Below, piece by piece: positions 1-7,453 of a stretch of 64,000 nucleotides of DNA (its first letter is position 1; every line of letters starts with the position of its first letter). This stretch comes from CAZSNT01 sp964607765. GTDB taxonomy: Bacteria; Verrucomicrobiota; Lentisphaeria; Oligosphaerales; JABHEG01. The position numbers and the translations under genes were made by a program. The stretch is taken from the NCBI GenBank assembly GCA_964607765.1, contig CAZSNT010000025.1, positions 17,543 to 81,542 of the forward strand. Direction: 5' to 3'. The notes beneath the pieces are model-generated. The model searched no databases, was not told the origin of the DNA, and saw nothing but the letters and a program-made list of their open reading frames with translations.

Positions 1-254
1 TTCGTGCTACGGTCAAAGAGGCACAACCCCGCGGCATGGTTCGCAAGGGCGACCTGGTGCGGGCCGTCATTGTGCGCACCAAATCGGACGTGCGCCGCAC
101 GGACGGGTCATGCCTGCGCTTCGACCGGAACGCGGCCGTCATCCTTGACGACCAGAACAATCCGCGAGGCACCCGCATCTTCGGTCCGGTAGCCCGCGAG
201 TTGCGTGATAAGAACTTTATGAAGATTGTCTCCCTGGCCCCGGAGGTGCTTTGA
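1..254 (+). CDS. rplN: 50S ribosomal protein L14, C-terminal part
   Basis: The 5' end lies outside the window; the reading frame is open from base 3. About 83 residues of the C-terminal part of L14 are visible, including the conserved run RGTRIFGPVARELR and the terminal KNFMKIVSLAPEVL, which are nearly invariant in bacterial L14. L14 binds 23S rRNA at the subunit interface of the large subunit. The stop codon overlaps the rplX start (TGATG), typical of tight coupling in the spc operon. Confidence 0.97.
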   Translation, partial: RATVKEAQPRGMVRKGDLVRAVIVRTKSDVRRTDGSCLRFDRNAAVILDDQNNPRGTRIFGPVARELRDKNFMKIVSLAPEVL

Positions 255-568
255 TGGCAAGCACGCACGTGAAGAAGAATGACGAAGTCGTGGTCATCAG
301 CGGCGTTTCCAAGGGTCGCAGAGGCCGGGTCCTGACCATTGACCGTGAGAAGGGTCGTGTCGTTGTTGAAGGCTGCAATGTGCGCCGCAAGACGGTGCGC
401 CGCTCGCCGGACACGCCCCAAGGGGGGATCACCGAGGTGGAGTGCCCCATCCACATCTCCAATGTGATGCTTCAGGATGTGTATGACGCCCGGCAGGCGA
501 GGCGTCAGGCAACAGCCGAGCCGCAGACAGAGCCTGAGCAGGAGGCCGAGGTCGAGAATAATGGCTAG
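254..568 (+). CDS. rplX: 50S ribosomal protein L24
   Basis: L24 is an early assembly-initiating protein of the large subunit. The N-terminal KOW motif is seen (KKNDEVVVISGVSKGRRGRV, about residues 8-27), followed by the usual basic segment ending HISNVMLQD. A TTG lies immediately upstream in frame, but the ATG at 254 overlapping the rplN stop is the better start. Compared with many L24 proteins, the C-terminus carries an extra acidic, Gln/Glu-rich tail of about 25 residues (from DARQARRQ to the end), which would face solvent. The 3' end overlaps the rplE start by 8 bp. Confidence 0.97.
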   Translation: MASTHVKKNDEVVVISGVSKGRRGRVLTIDREKGRVVVEGCNVRRKTVRRSPDTPQGGITEVECPIHISNVMLQDVYDARQARRQATAEPQTEPEQEAEVENNG

Positions 569-1103
569 TAATCCTCTTTACGACTATTACAAAGAAACGG
601 TTGTACCGCAGCTGATCAGCAAACGCGGCTACAAGAACCCCATGGAAGTGCCGCGGCTGCTCAAGGTCGTGGTGAACACCGGTGTGAGTACGGATCGGGA
701 CCGCGAGGTGCTGAACGAGGCCATTGCCACGTTGGCAGCGGTGACCGGCCAGCAGCCCGTGGCAACCAAGGCGCGTAAGAGCATTTCAAACTTCAAGCTG
801 CGTGAAGGCATGGCCGTCGGCGCCTGCGTCACGTTGCGCCGTGCCATGATGTACAGCTTCCTGCACCGCCTGGTCAACACTGCGCTGCCGCGTGTGCGGG
901 ACTTCCGCGGCGTGCCGTCGAAGGCTTTCGACGGTGCGGGAAACTACAGCATGGGGCTGAACGATCAGTCCGTGTTTACCGAGATCGACCTGGACAAGGT
1001 CAAGCACACTGTCGGTATGAACATCACCATCGTGACTTCCGCCTCGACCGATGACGAGGCCAGGGATCTGCTGGCGATGCTGGGAATGCCGTTTGCCAGC
1101 TAG
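561..1103 (+). CDS. rplE: 50S ribosomal protein L5
   Basis: L5 (180 aa) binds 5S rRNA and contacts the P-site tRNA. The family pattern is clear throughout: NPMEVPRLLKVVVNTGV near residue 35, ITGQ-like AVTGQQPV, KARKSISNFKLREG near 75, the LPRVRDFRGV segment, the glycine-rich NYSMGL and the C-terminal DEARDLLAMLGMPF. An in-frame start exists 84 bp upstream inside rplX, but the ATG at 561 gives the normal family N-terminus and overlaps the rplX stop, so translation is probably coupled. Confidence 0.97.
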   Translation: MASNPLYDYYKETVVPQLISKRGYKNPMEVPRLLKVVVNTGVSTDRDREVLNEAIATLAAVTGQQPVATKARKSISNFKLREGMAVGACVTLRRAMMYSFLHRLVNTALPRVRDFRGVPSKAFDGAGNYSMGLNDQSVFTEIDLDKVKHTVGMNITIVTSASTDDEARDLLAMLGMPFAS

Positions 1104-1119
1104 GAAAGGGCTTGGGACT

Positions 1120-1305
1120 GTGGCGAAAACAGCATTGATTGAAAAGTGTAAGAGAACGCCGAAGTTTTCCTCCAGGAAGTACTACAGGTGCGAACGCTGC
1201 GGCCGGCCGCGTGCTTACATTCGGAAGTTCCATCTGTGCAGAATCTGCTTCCGCGAGCTTGCCAATAGCGGACAGATCCCCGGTGTGATGAAGGCCAGTT
1301 GGTAA
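1120..1305 (+). CDS. rpsN: 30S ribosomal protein S14, zinc-binding short form
   Basis: This is the 61-aa zinc-type S14, a small protein of the 30S head. Two CxxC pairs (CERC at about residues 24-27 and CRIC at about 40-43) form the zinc site, followed by the conserved FRELAN..GQIPGVMKASW ending. The reading frame continues upstream, but the GTG at 1120, preceded by AGGAAAGG at 1102-1109, yields the standard N-terminus AKTALIEKCKR. It sits between rplE and rpsH as in most spc operons. The form with both Cys pairs implies use of zinc in the ribosome; no zinc-free paralogue is in view. Confidence 0.96.
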   Translation: MAKTALIEKCKRTPKFSSRKYYRCERCGRPRAYIRKFHLCRICFRELANSGQIPGVMKASW

Positions 1306-1324
1306 TCGAGGGAGAACGCGAGCC

Positions 1325-1726
1325 GTGAGTCTTAGCGATCCAATTTCAGATATGCTGACCCGTGTCCGGAACGGCGCCAAAGCCGGTCACCTGGAAGTGT
1401 CGATGCCGTCATCCAAGATGAAGGCAGGCGTTGCCAGGGTTCTGGAAGAGTCGGGCTACCTCGCCTGGTCGCGGGTTGAGGGCGACGTCAAGAAGACCTT
1501 GACCGTCGGTCTCAAGTACAAGAACCTGCGCACGAAGGACCCGGTCATCGAGGGGCTGCAGCGTGTGAGCAAACCGTCGTGCCGGCGGTACGTGAACAGC
1601 AAAGAGATCCCGCGGGTTCTCGGTGGCCTCGGTGTTGCGATTCTGTCCACCTCCCAAGGGCTGATGACCGGGCGCGAGGCACGCAAGAAGAACATCGGCG
1701 GCGAACTGCTCTGCACCGTATGGTAG
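1325..1726 (+). CDS. rpsH: 30S ribosomal protein S8
   Basis: S8 (133 aa) organises the central domain of 16S rRNA and, in E. coli, represses its own operon. The start is GTG. Visible family features are DPISDMLTRVRNG at the N-terminus, the central LKYKN region, and the C-terminal block GGLGVAILSTSQGLMTGREARKKNIGGELLCTVW with the conserved STSxGxMTxxEA rRNA-binding motif. Spacing to rpsN (19 bp) and rplF (38 bp) fits one transcript. Confidence 0.97.
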   Translation: MSLSDPISDMLTRVRNGAKAGHLEVSMPSSKMKAGVARVLEESGYLAWSRVEGDVKKTLTVGLKYKNLRTKDPVIEGLQRVSKPSCRRYVNSKEIPRVLGGLGVAILSTSQGLMTGREARKKNIGGELLCTVW

Positions 1727-1764
1727 TCGGCGATTGGCGGACTTGATCAAGGGATACTTTAGCC

Positions 1765-2301
1765 ATGTCACGGATGGGTAAGCAGGCAATTGTACTGGAC
1801 GACTCTGTGAAAGTGGAGACGTCCAAGGACGGGGTGACGGTGACCGGGCCGAAAGGCGCTCTGAAGCGGGACATCCCGGATTTCATCACGCTTCGCACCG
1901 AGGAAAAAGCCTTGGTTGTGGAGTGTGCGGACGAGACTCGCAAGGGCAAAGCGCAGCACGGCCTGTACCGCAGTCTGCTGCAGGGAATGGTCACCGGTGT
2001 CAGCACCGGGTTCCAGCGCCAGCTCGAGTTCCAGGGCGTTGGCTATCGCGGCCAGTGCAAAGGACAACACCTGACGCTGAATTTGGGCTATTCCCATCCG
2101 GTGGAATACGACGTGCCGGAAGGTGTGAGTGTCGCCATGCCCGATCCCACGCACATTGTGCTGGACGGAATTGACAAGCAGCTTGTCGGGCAGACCGCTG
2201 CCACGATCCGCCGCTTCCGGCCGCCGGACTCCTACAAAGGCAAAGGGATCCGTTACGCCGGCGAGCAGATTTCGCTTAAGGAAGGTAAGACAGTCGGTTA
2301 A
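1765..2301 (+). CDS. rplF: 50S ribosomal protein L6
   Basis: L6 (178 aa) lies near the factor-binding site of the large subunit. Both repeated L6 domains are seen: an N-terminal half starting MSRMGKQAI with VTVTGPKG, and a C-terminal half with the FQGVGYRGQ motif and the rRNA-binding GKGIRYAGEQISLKEGKTVG end. The usual basic finish (RRKAGK-like) is replaced by a shorter, less basic KEGKTVG, a mild deviation. It lies between rpsH and rplR. Confidence 0.96.
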   Translation: MSRMGKQAIVLDDSVKVETSKDGVTVTGPKGALKRDIPDFITLRTEEKALVVECADETRKGKAQHGLYRSLLQGMVTGVSTGFQRQLEFQGVGYRGQCKGQHLTLNLGYSHPVEYDVPEGVSVAMPDPTHIVLDGIDKQLVGQTAATIRRFRPPDSYKGKGIRYAGEQISLKEGKTVG

Positions 2302-2405
2302 CGGCTGCGCGTGACAACGCCGGGCATCGCCCGTACGCGCCGCGATGGCCGCCAGGCGTTTTGCAGAACAGTCCCATCGACATCGCAGGAGAGCTGAGAG
2401 GCAAG

Positions 2406-2768
2406 ATGAGCAAGCTTAGCAAAAAGGAAGCGCGCCTTCGACGTCATCGGCGTGTTCGCGGTAAGGTGTCCGGGACGGCCGACCGGCCGCGCATGAGTGT
2501 CTGCCGCAGCGCCAAGCACGTTTATGTGCAGTTCATCGACGACGAGGCGCAGCAGACGCTGGCCGCAGTCTCCACTTTGGACGCGACGTTCCGCCAGGAG
2601 AACACAGCGCACGGCGTGGCGGCAGCAACAGCACTGGGAAAGATGGCTGCAGAACGGGCACAGGCAGCGAACATTACTTGCGCGGTATTTGACCGCGGCG
2701 GGTTCAGATTCCACGGGCGCGTCAAGGCAATCGCCGACGCTGCGCGTGAAGCCGGCCTGAAGCTCTAA
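2406..2768 (+). CDS. rplR: 50S ribosomal protein L18
   Basis: L18 (120 aa) binds 5S rRNA with L5. A basic N-terminus (LSKKEARLRRHRRVRGKVSG) is followed by the conserved RPRMSVCRSAKHVYVQFIDD and the C-terminal FDRGGFRFHGRVKAIADAAREAGLKL, which matches the family's FDRGGxxYHGRVxALAdaARExGL consensus. The frame is open to a TTG at 2361, but the ATG at 2406 with a GAGAGG-type ribosome site just upstream gives the normal length. A gap of about 100 bp separates it from rplF; nothing else is recognised there. Confidence 0.96.
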   Translation: MSKLSKKEARLRRHRRVRGKVSGTADRPRMSVCRSAKHVYVQFIDDEAQQTLAAVSTLDATFRQENTAHGVAAATALGKMAAERAQAANITCAVFDRGGFRFHGRVKAIADAAREAGLKL

Positions 2769-2786
2769 TCAATAGGAGTTGACTCC

Positions 2787-3302
2787 GTGGCGGACGATAA
2801 AACTACTCCAAGAAGAACGAACAACAGCGACGGCGCCAGCGAGTTCGAAGAGCGCGTTGTGTGCATCAATCGTTCCAGCAAGGTGGTGAAGGGCGGACGT
2901 AACTTCCACTTCAGCGCTTTGATTGTCGTCGGAGACCGCGCCGGACAGGTAGGCGTCGGCTTCGGCAAAGCGAACGAAGTGGCGGAAGCGATCCGCAAGG
3001 GAAGCGAGTTGGCCCGCAAGGCGGTCGTGAAGATCCCAATGCACGGAGCCACACTGACGCACGCGGTCACGGCCAGGTTCCGTGGCGGCAAAGTCGTGAT
3101 GCGGCCCGCCTCGGAAGGTACCGGCATCATCGCCGGCGGCGGCATGCGCGCCGTGCTGGAACTGGGTGGCGTTCGGGATGTGTTGGCCAAATCGCTGGGC
3201 TCCAAGAATCCTGTCAACGTCGTGAAGGCCACGATGCTGGGGATTTCCATGCTGCGCACCAAGGACGAAATTCTCGAGAAGCGCGGCGTTGCTTCGCTAT
3301 AG
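2787..3302 (+). CDS. rpsE: 30S ribosomal protein S5
   Basis: S5 (171 aa) sits at the mRNA entry tunnel and affects decoding fidelity. It starts at GTG with AGGAG at 2774-2778. The dsRNA-binding-like N-domain contains VCINRSSKVVKGGRNFHFSA and VGFGKANEVAEAIRKG; the C-domain has RPASEGTGIIAGGGMRAVLELGGV, both family hallmarks. An N-terminal extension of about 20 polar residues precedes the core. Only 27 bp separate it from rplO, so the rpmD (L30) gene commonly found at this position is absent here. Confidence 0.97.
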   Translation: MADDKTTPRRTNNSDGASEFEERVVCINRSSKVVKGGRNFHFSALIVVGDRAGQVGVGFGKANEVAEAIRKGSELARKAVVKIPMHGATLTHAVTARFRGGKVVMRPASEGTGIIAGGGMRAVLELGGVRDVLAKSLGSKNPVNVVKATMLGISMLRTKDEILEKRGVASL

Positions 3303-3329
3303 ACAGTGCTCACTCCGACGAGGTAACCG

Positions 3330-3770
3330 ATGAAGTTGCACGAGCTCCAAAACAGCTTCAAACGTCGCCCCCGCAGACGTGTTGGCCGGGGAGACGGATC
3401 AGGATATGGACGGACGTGTGGACGCGGGGACAAGGGCGCAGGCTCACGTTCCGGCAACACGCGCAGGCCGTATTTCGAAGGCGGGCAGATCCCTCTGTTC
3501 CGGCGGCTGCCAAAGCGTGGTTTCAAGAACCCGAACCACAAGTTCTACAACATCGTCAACGTCAGCTACCTGCAGGACAACTTCAGCGCTGGCGATCAGG
3601 TCGATGAGGCAGCGCTGAGACAACTCGGCATCACCAGCAGGAAGAACGCTGGCCTCAAGGTCCTGGGAGACGGCGAGATCTCCGTGTCGCTGACGGTTAA
3701 GGCGAACAAGTTCTCCGCCAGCGCCAGGAAGAAGATCGAAGCCGCCGGCGGGACGTGCGAGCTGGTCTAG
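3330..3770 (+). CDS. rplO: 50S ribosomal protein L15
   Basis: L15 (146 aa) is a late-assembly large-subunit protein with a long basic extension buried in rRNA. The N-terminal RRRVGRGDGSGYGRTCGRGDKGAGSR region matches the family's GRGxGSGxGKTxGRGxKGQxSR pattern, followed by FEGGQIPLFRRLPKRGF. The C-terminal globular part has LKVLGDGEIS..LTVKANKFSASARKKIEAAGG. It directly precedes secY (52-bp spacing), the classic order. Confidence 0.97.
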   Translation: MKLHELQNSFKRRPRRRVGRGDGSGYGRTCGRGDKGAGSRSGNTRRPYFEGGQIPLFRRLPKRGFKNPNHKFYNIVNVSYLQDNFSAGDQVDEAALRQLGITSRKNAGLKVLGDGEISVSLTVKANKFSASARKKIEAAGGTCELV

Positions 3771-3822
3771 CCGCAGCGTCGAAGCGTGCGTGTGTGGCCG
3801 CTTCTGACAAGGAAGTCTGCTG

Positions 3823-5181
3823 ATGCTCTCTGCATATGCCAACAGCCTGAAGATACCGGAACTGCGTAAGCGGATTTTCTTCTCCTTCGCGATTATCGCT
3901 TTGGTCCGGGTCGCCTGCAATATCCCCTGCCCCGGTGTCGATCCTAAAGTCTTGGCCGAGTTGTTCGACGACATGGCCAAGAGCAGCGGCGGCGGTTTCC
4001 TCGACCTCTTCAACCTGTTCAGCGGCGGGGCGCTGCAGAAGTTCGCGGTGTGCGCGCTGGGCATCATGCCTTACATCTCCGCGTCCATCATCATGCAGCT
4101 GATGACACCGGTGGTCGGCACGCTCGAGAAGCTGCAGCGCGAAGGTGAGACGGGCCGCCAGAAGATCCACCAATACACGCGTTACCTGACCGTCATCATC
4201 TGCATCATCCAAGGCTCCATGTTTGCCAAGACAATGATGCATCCCGAGATGCTCGGCTTCCGCGGCGGGTACAGCCCTGTCGTAAGGCCCGGCCTCGGAT
4301 TCGTACTCATGACCGTTATCATCCTGACAAGCGGCTCCATGCTGCTCATGTGGCTCGGTGAGATGGTTACCGAGCGCGGCATCGGCAACGGCGCCTCGCT
4401 GATCATCACCGTCAACATCGTTGCCCGAATGCCCGCAGCCATCCTCGGCATGTTCCAGTTGCTGAAGGGCGACGGCGGCGCCAGCGGCGATTTCCGTATC
4501 GCGCATATCGTGTTGCTTTTCGCCATGTTCTTTGTGGTCTGCGCCTTCACCGTGGCCCTGACGCAGGGGCACCGCAAGATACCCGTGAAGTATGCCCGTC
4601 GCGTTTCCGGTCGCGGCATGACTGCCGGCCAAACCAGCTACATGCCGCTGCGCGTGAATTACTCGGGCGTGATGCCGATCATCTTCGCGGGCGCCATCCT
4701 GATGTTCCCGAACATGATACTGCGGTCCTGGTCCTACGCACAGCAGCAGTGGTGGGGGCAACTGTTCGCCTACGGCACAGCCGGCTACATGGTGTGCTAC
4801 GCCGGCGCCATCATTCTGTTCTCGTTCTTCTGGGTTGCCAACCAGTTCAACCCCATCCAGATAGCTGACGACCTGCAGAAGCAGGGCGGCTACGTGCCGG
4901 GAATCCGCCCGGGGCACCCCACCGCGGAGTTCCTCGATCGGACCATGACGCGAATCACGGTTGCCGGGGCACTGTTCCTCACGGGCCTGGCAATCATCCC
5001 CATGCTGCTTGCCCGGTTCTTCCGCATCCCCATGCTTGTGGCCCAGTTCTTCGGCGGCACCAGTCTGATCATTATCGTCGGCGTTATGCTCGACACCATG
5101 CGACAGGTCGAGGCCCATCTGCTGAGCCGGCACTACGACGGGTTCCTGAAGAAGGGGCGCCTGCGCAGCCGCAGGGGTTAA
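3823..5181 (+). CDS. secY: SecY protein translocase channel subunit
   Basis: SecY (452 aa) forms the inner-membrane channel that works with SecE/SecG and SecA to export or insert proteins. About ten hydrophobic segments are visible. Family marks include the start LKIPELRKRIFFSFAIIALVR, the early cytoplasmic loop EGETGRQKIHQYTRY, the RGIGNGASLII motif, KIPVKYARRV with basic cytoplasmic residues, and the long loop NPIQIADDLQKQGGYVPGIRPG before the last segments. AAGGAAG at 3809-3815 serves the ATG. The usual downstream partners (adk, map, infA, rpmJ) are not next to it; dus follows instead. Confidence 0.97.
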   Translation: MLSAYANSLKIPELRKRIFFSFAIIALVRVACNIPCPGVDPKVLAELFDDMAKSSGGGFLDLFNLFSGGALQKFAVCALGIMPYISASIIMQLMTPVVGTLEKLQREGETGRQKIHQYTRYLTVIICIIQGSMFAKTMMHPEMLGFRGGYSPVVRPGLGFVLMTVIILTSGSMLLMWLGEMVTERGIGNGASLIITVNIVARMPAAILGMFQLLKGDGGASGDFRIAHIVLLFAMFFVVCAFTVALTQGHRKIPVKYARRVSGRGMTAGQTSYMPLRVNYSGVMPIIFAGAILMFPNMILRSWSYAQQQWWGQLFAYGTAGYMVCYAGAIILFSFFWVANQFNPIQIADDLQKQGGYVPGIRPGHPTAEFLDRTMTRITVAGALFLTGLAIIPMLLARFFRIPMLVAQFFGGTSLIIIVGVMLDTMRQVEAHLLSRHYDGFLKKGRLRSRRG

Positions 5182-5267
5182 CGCAGCGCTCCGCGCCGCC
5201 GTCATTGGTCATTGGCTCGCTTCCGTCTCCGCCCTTCGGCCCGCGCGGTCCAGTCACGTGTTTCAAC

Positions 5268-5288
5268 ACTGAACACTGAACACTGAAC
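5268..5288 (+). repeat. Short tandem heptamer repeat (ACTGAAC x3)
   Basis: Three perfect copies of the 7-mer ACTGAAC, with partial units on both sides, lie in the 122-bp spacer between secY and dus. Similar period-7 repeats occur at 38226, 57594, 59917 and 63543, so this is one member of a dispersed short tandem repeat class rather than a promoter element. No function can be read from it. Confidence 0.85.
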
Positions 5289-5303
5289 ACACCTGCCCCG
5301 TCC

Positions 5304-6275
5304 ATGCCGCACCCTTACCCCAAAGACACCTCGCTGCTGGCGCCGCTGTCCGGCTACACGGACCTGCCGTTCCGGCGGACCTGCCGCTCCCAAGGCTGCA
5401 CCTACGCGTTTACGCCGTTGATCGACGCGGGCTCGGTCGTGTACCGCAACCCGCGCAATGCGTGCCTGCTGGTGCGCGGCGACGAGGAGCCATGGCTCGG
5501 GGTCCAGCTCCTGGGCGCTGAGCCCGATGTGCTCGCCCAGGCGGTGAAGCTCCTGGCGCCCTACCCGTTTGACTTGCTCGACCTCAACCTCGGCTGTCCT
5601 GTGGCCAAGGTCACGCGGCGCGGGGCGGGGGCAGCGCTCGCAGAAGACTGCGACCGAGCCTGCCGCTGCCTCGACGCAATCGTTAGTGTCGCCCACACTA
5701 CGGTGACTGCGAAGATCCGGATCCTCCACGAACAGGACGCCGAGCCCACTGTCCGGCTGGCTCGGCGCCTGGAACGGACCGGCATTGCTGCGCTCACCAT
5801 CCACGGTCGTGTCCGTGACCGCTTCTATTCCGGACCGGTTGCGACGCATGTAATCCGCGCCGTCAGTGACGAACTGGCCATACCGGTCATCGCCAACGGC
5901 GGCGTATTTGACCGCGCCAGCGCCCAGTCACTCAGAGAGCACACCGGCTGCAGCCACCTCATGATCGCCCGCGGCGCCATGGGCAATCCGTGGATCTTCC
6001 GCGAGCTTGCCGATCCCGACGCCCTGCCACCGTCGAACGACGAAATCTGCAGCATGGTCCGGGAACACGTCCGGGGCATGGTGGAGCTGTACGGCGAGAA
6101 CATCGGCATGCGCCAGGCACGGAAGATCATCCTCTCCTACCTGAAGGGAAGAGGCTACCGCAGGACACGGCGGCAGCGGGCGGGCAGTCTGGCGCGTCTG
6201 GACGAGTTCGAGACGTACATTGACGCCGTGCGCACGGAAGGCCAGAGCGTGCGCTACACGGGGAATGCGGGCTAG
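5304..6275 (+). CDS. dus: tRNA-dihydrouridine synthase family protein
   Basis: Dus enzymes use FMN and NADPH to reduce uridine to dihydrouridine in the tRNA D-loop. The protein (323 aa) has the TIM-barrel N-part beginning LLAPLSGYTDLPFRR, the catalytic-cysteine motif DLNLGCPVAKVTRRGAGAAL (about residues 94-113), the lysine strand VTAKIRIL, the TIHGRVRDRFYSG motif, and the FMN-phosphate strand VIANGGVFD with MIARGAMGNPWIF. The C-terminal helical part is tRNA-binding. Which Dus subgroup it belongs to cannot be settled by eye. Its last 4 bp overlap the convergent URO-D-like gene. Confidence 0.94.
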   Translation: MPHPYPKDTSLLAPLSGYTDLPFRRTCRSQGCTYAFTPLIDAGSVVYRNPRNACLLVRGDEEPWLGVQLLGAEPDVLAQAVKLLAPYPFDLLDLNLGCPVAKVTRRGAGAALAEDCDRACRCLDAIVSVAHTTVTAKIRILHEQDAEPTVRLARRLERTGIAALTIHGRVRDRFYSGPVATHVIRAVSDELAIPVIANGGVFDRASAQSLREHTGCSHLMIARGAMGNPWIFRELADPDALPPSNDEICSMVREHVRGMVELYGENIGMRQARKIILSYLKGRGYRRTRRQRAGSLARLDEFETYIDAVRTEGQSVRYTGNAG

Positions 6276-7366
6276 TAGAACATGTGCTCCCGGTAGACCT
6301 CCAGCGCGTAAAGGTAATCGTCATAGGCGACGTTGCTGGATATGGAGTGATCCGAACTGAACATGTAGCGGGCGCCCCGAGCTTTCATGCCCTGGATCAA
6401 TGCGCTGATCTCGCGACGCATCAGGTCGCGGTCGCCTGACTCGAGAATCCGTACGTCGAGCCCGCCGCGCAGCATGAGCCTGCCCCCGACCTTATCCGCG
6501 AACTCGAACGGGTCGCAGCCAGCCTTGACCTCCATCGGATCCATGCCGTCGAAACCCGCGTCCACGATCATGTCGAGCGCCTCGGCGACACCGCCGCAGG
6601 TGTGCAGGATCACCGGTATGTCGTAGGAGTGGAAGAAATCGACCAGCTCGGCGAAGTACGGCATGATGAGCTCGGCAAGCACGCGCGGCGAACAGAACAG
6701 ACCCTTGTGGTAGCCCAGATCCTCGCACATCCGGAACCCGTCCGGCTTGCCCGCTTCCTCGATCAGCACTTTGTAATGCGTCTTGTACAGGTCCGTGATG
6801 ACCCGGCAGTAGTCGTGGACCCAGCCGGGATCGAGAACGAGACTCTCGTACATGCAGATGTCGCCCATGCTCTGACGCATGCCCTCCCAGACGAACATCT
6901 TCCCCCACATGCACCACTTCTCCTGTTCCCGGCGAGTCGCCAGAGCCGTCCGGGTCGCTTCCACAGAGATCCGGTCCGGGTTGAGCTCGAGCAGATGCGG
7001 CCGGTAGTCCCGTTCCCACACCGCGCGCGTCGTCATGCGGAAATCGATATGTTCGGGGGTGCCCGACTTGTTCTTCCAGTACTTCAGCGCCGCGCCGGAG
7101 CCGTTGCGCCGAACAATCCACTCCTCGCTCTCCTCCAGCACCTCTGCCGGTCCCATCAGCGGCTGGTGATTGAAGCCGCCCCCTGCCCCCGCGATGTCGA
7201 AACCCAGCTCAAGAGCGGGGTCCACCGGCCTGCCCCGGTCATCGGTGGGATACCCCTCCCCAACCCACCGCCGCAAGGTGTCACGCCAGATGTTCTCGAA
7301 CACGCCGACCCGTTCCGCGGGTTCCTTCCGGATCAAAGCGTCAATCAACGACCGGGAATCTTGCAC
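6272..7366 (-). CDS. Uroporphyrinogen decarboxylase-like protein
   Basis: The 364-aa product has the C-terminal half typical of the URO-D/MtaA superfamily: a metal-site-like VILHTCGGVAEALDMIVDAGFDGMDPMEVKAGCD and RLMLRGGLDVRIL, ending MFSSDHSISSNVAYDDYLYALE. These proteins include corrinoid-dependent methyltransferases and haem-biosynthesis decarboxylases. The variable N-terminal half and the location beside sulfatase and fucosidase genes argue against true HemE and for the catabolic or methyltransferase-like branch abundant in Lentisphaerota and Kiritimatiellota. GTG at 7366 is preferred because AAGGAG lies 8 nt upstream; the frame also opens at a TTG 24 bp further up. It diverges from the sulfatase gene. 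Confidence 0.85.
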   Translation of the reverse strand: MQDSRSLIDALIRKEPAERVGVFENIWRDTLRRWVGEGYPTDDRGRPVDPALELGFDIAGAGGGFNHQPLMGPAEVLEESEEWIVRRNGSGAALKYWKNKSGTPEHIDFRMTTRAVWERDYRPHLLELNPDRISVEATRTALATRREQEKWCMWGKMFVWEGMRQSMGDICMYESLVLDPGWVHDYCRVITDLYKTHYKVLIEEAGKPDGFRMCEDLGYHKGLFCSPRVLAELIMPYFAELVDFFHSYDIPVILHTCGGVAEALDMIVDAGFDGMDPMEVKAGCDPFEFADKVGGRLMLRGGLDVRILESGDRDLMRREISALIQGMKARGARYMFSSDHSISSNVAYDDYLYALEVYREHMFY

Positions 7367-7453
7367 GGTGCAGCTCTCCTTCCAGACCAATCTGCAGAAC
7401 AGAACCGAGTGTGGGCACGTTGCCGCGAGACGCAGCAGAGAGTACGGTGATCC

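Noticed and set aside
3697..5205. Long minus-strand frame of 502 codons opposite secY
   Set aside because: It lies antisense to a fully conserved secY and reads as His/Asp/Gln-rich low-complexity sequence, an effect of GC-rich codon bias.
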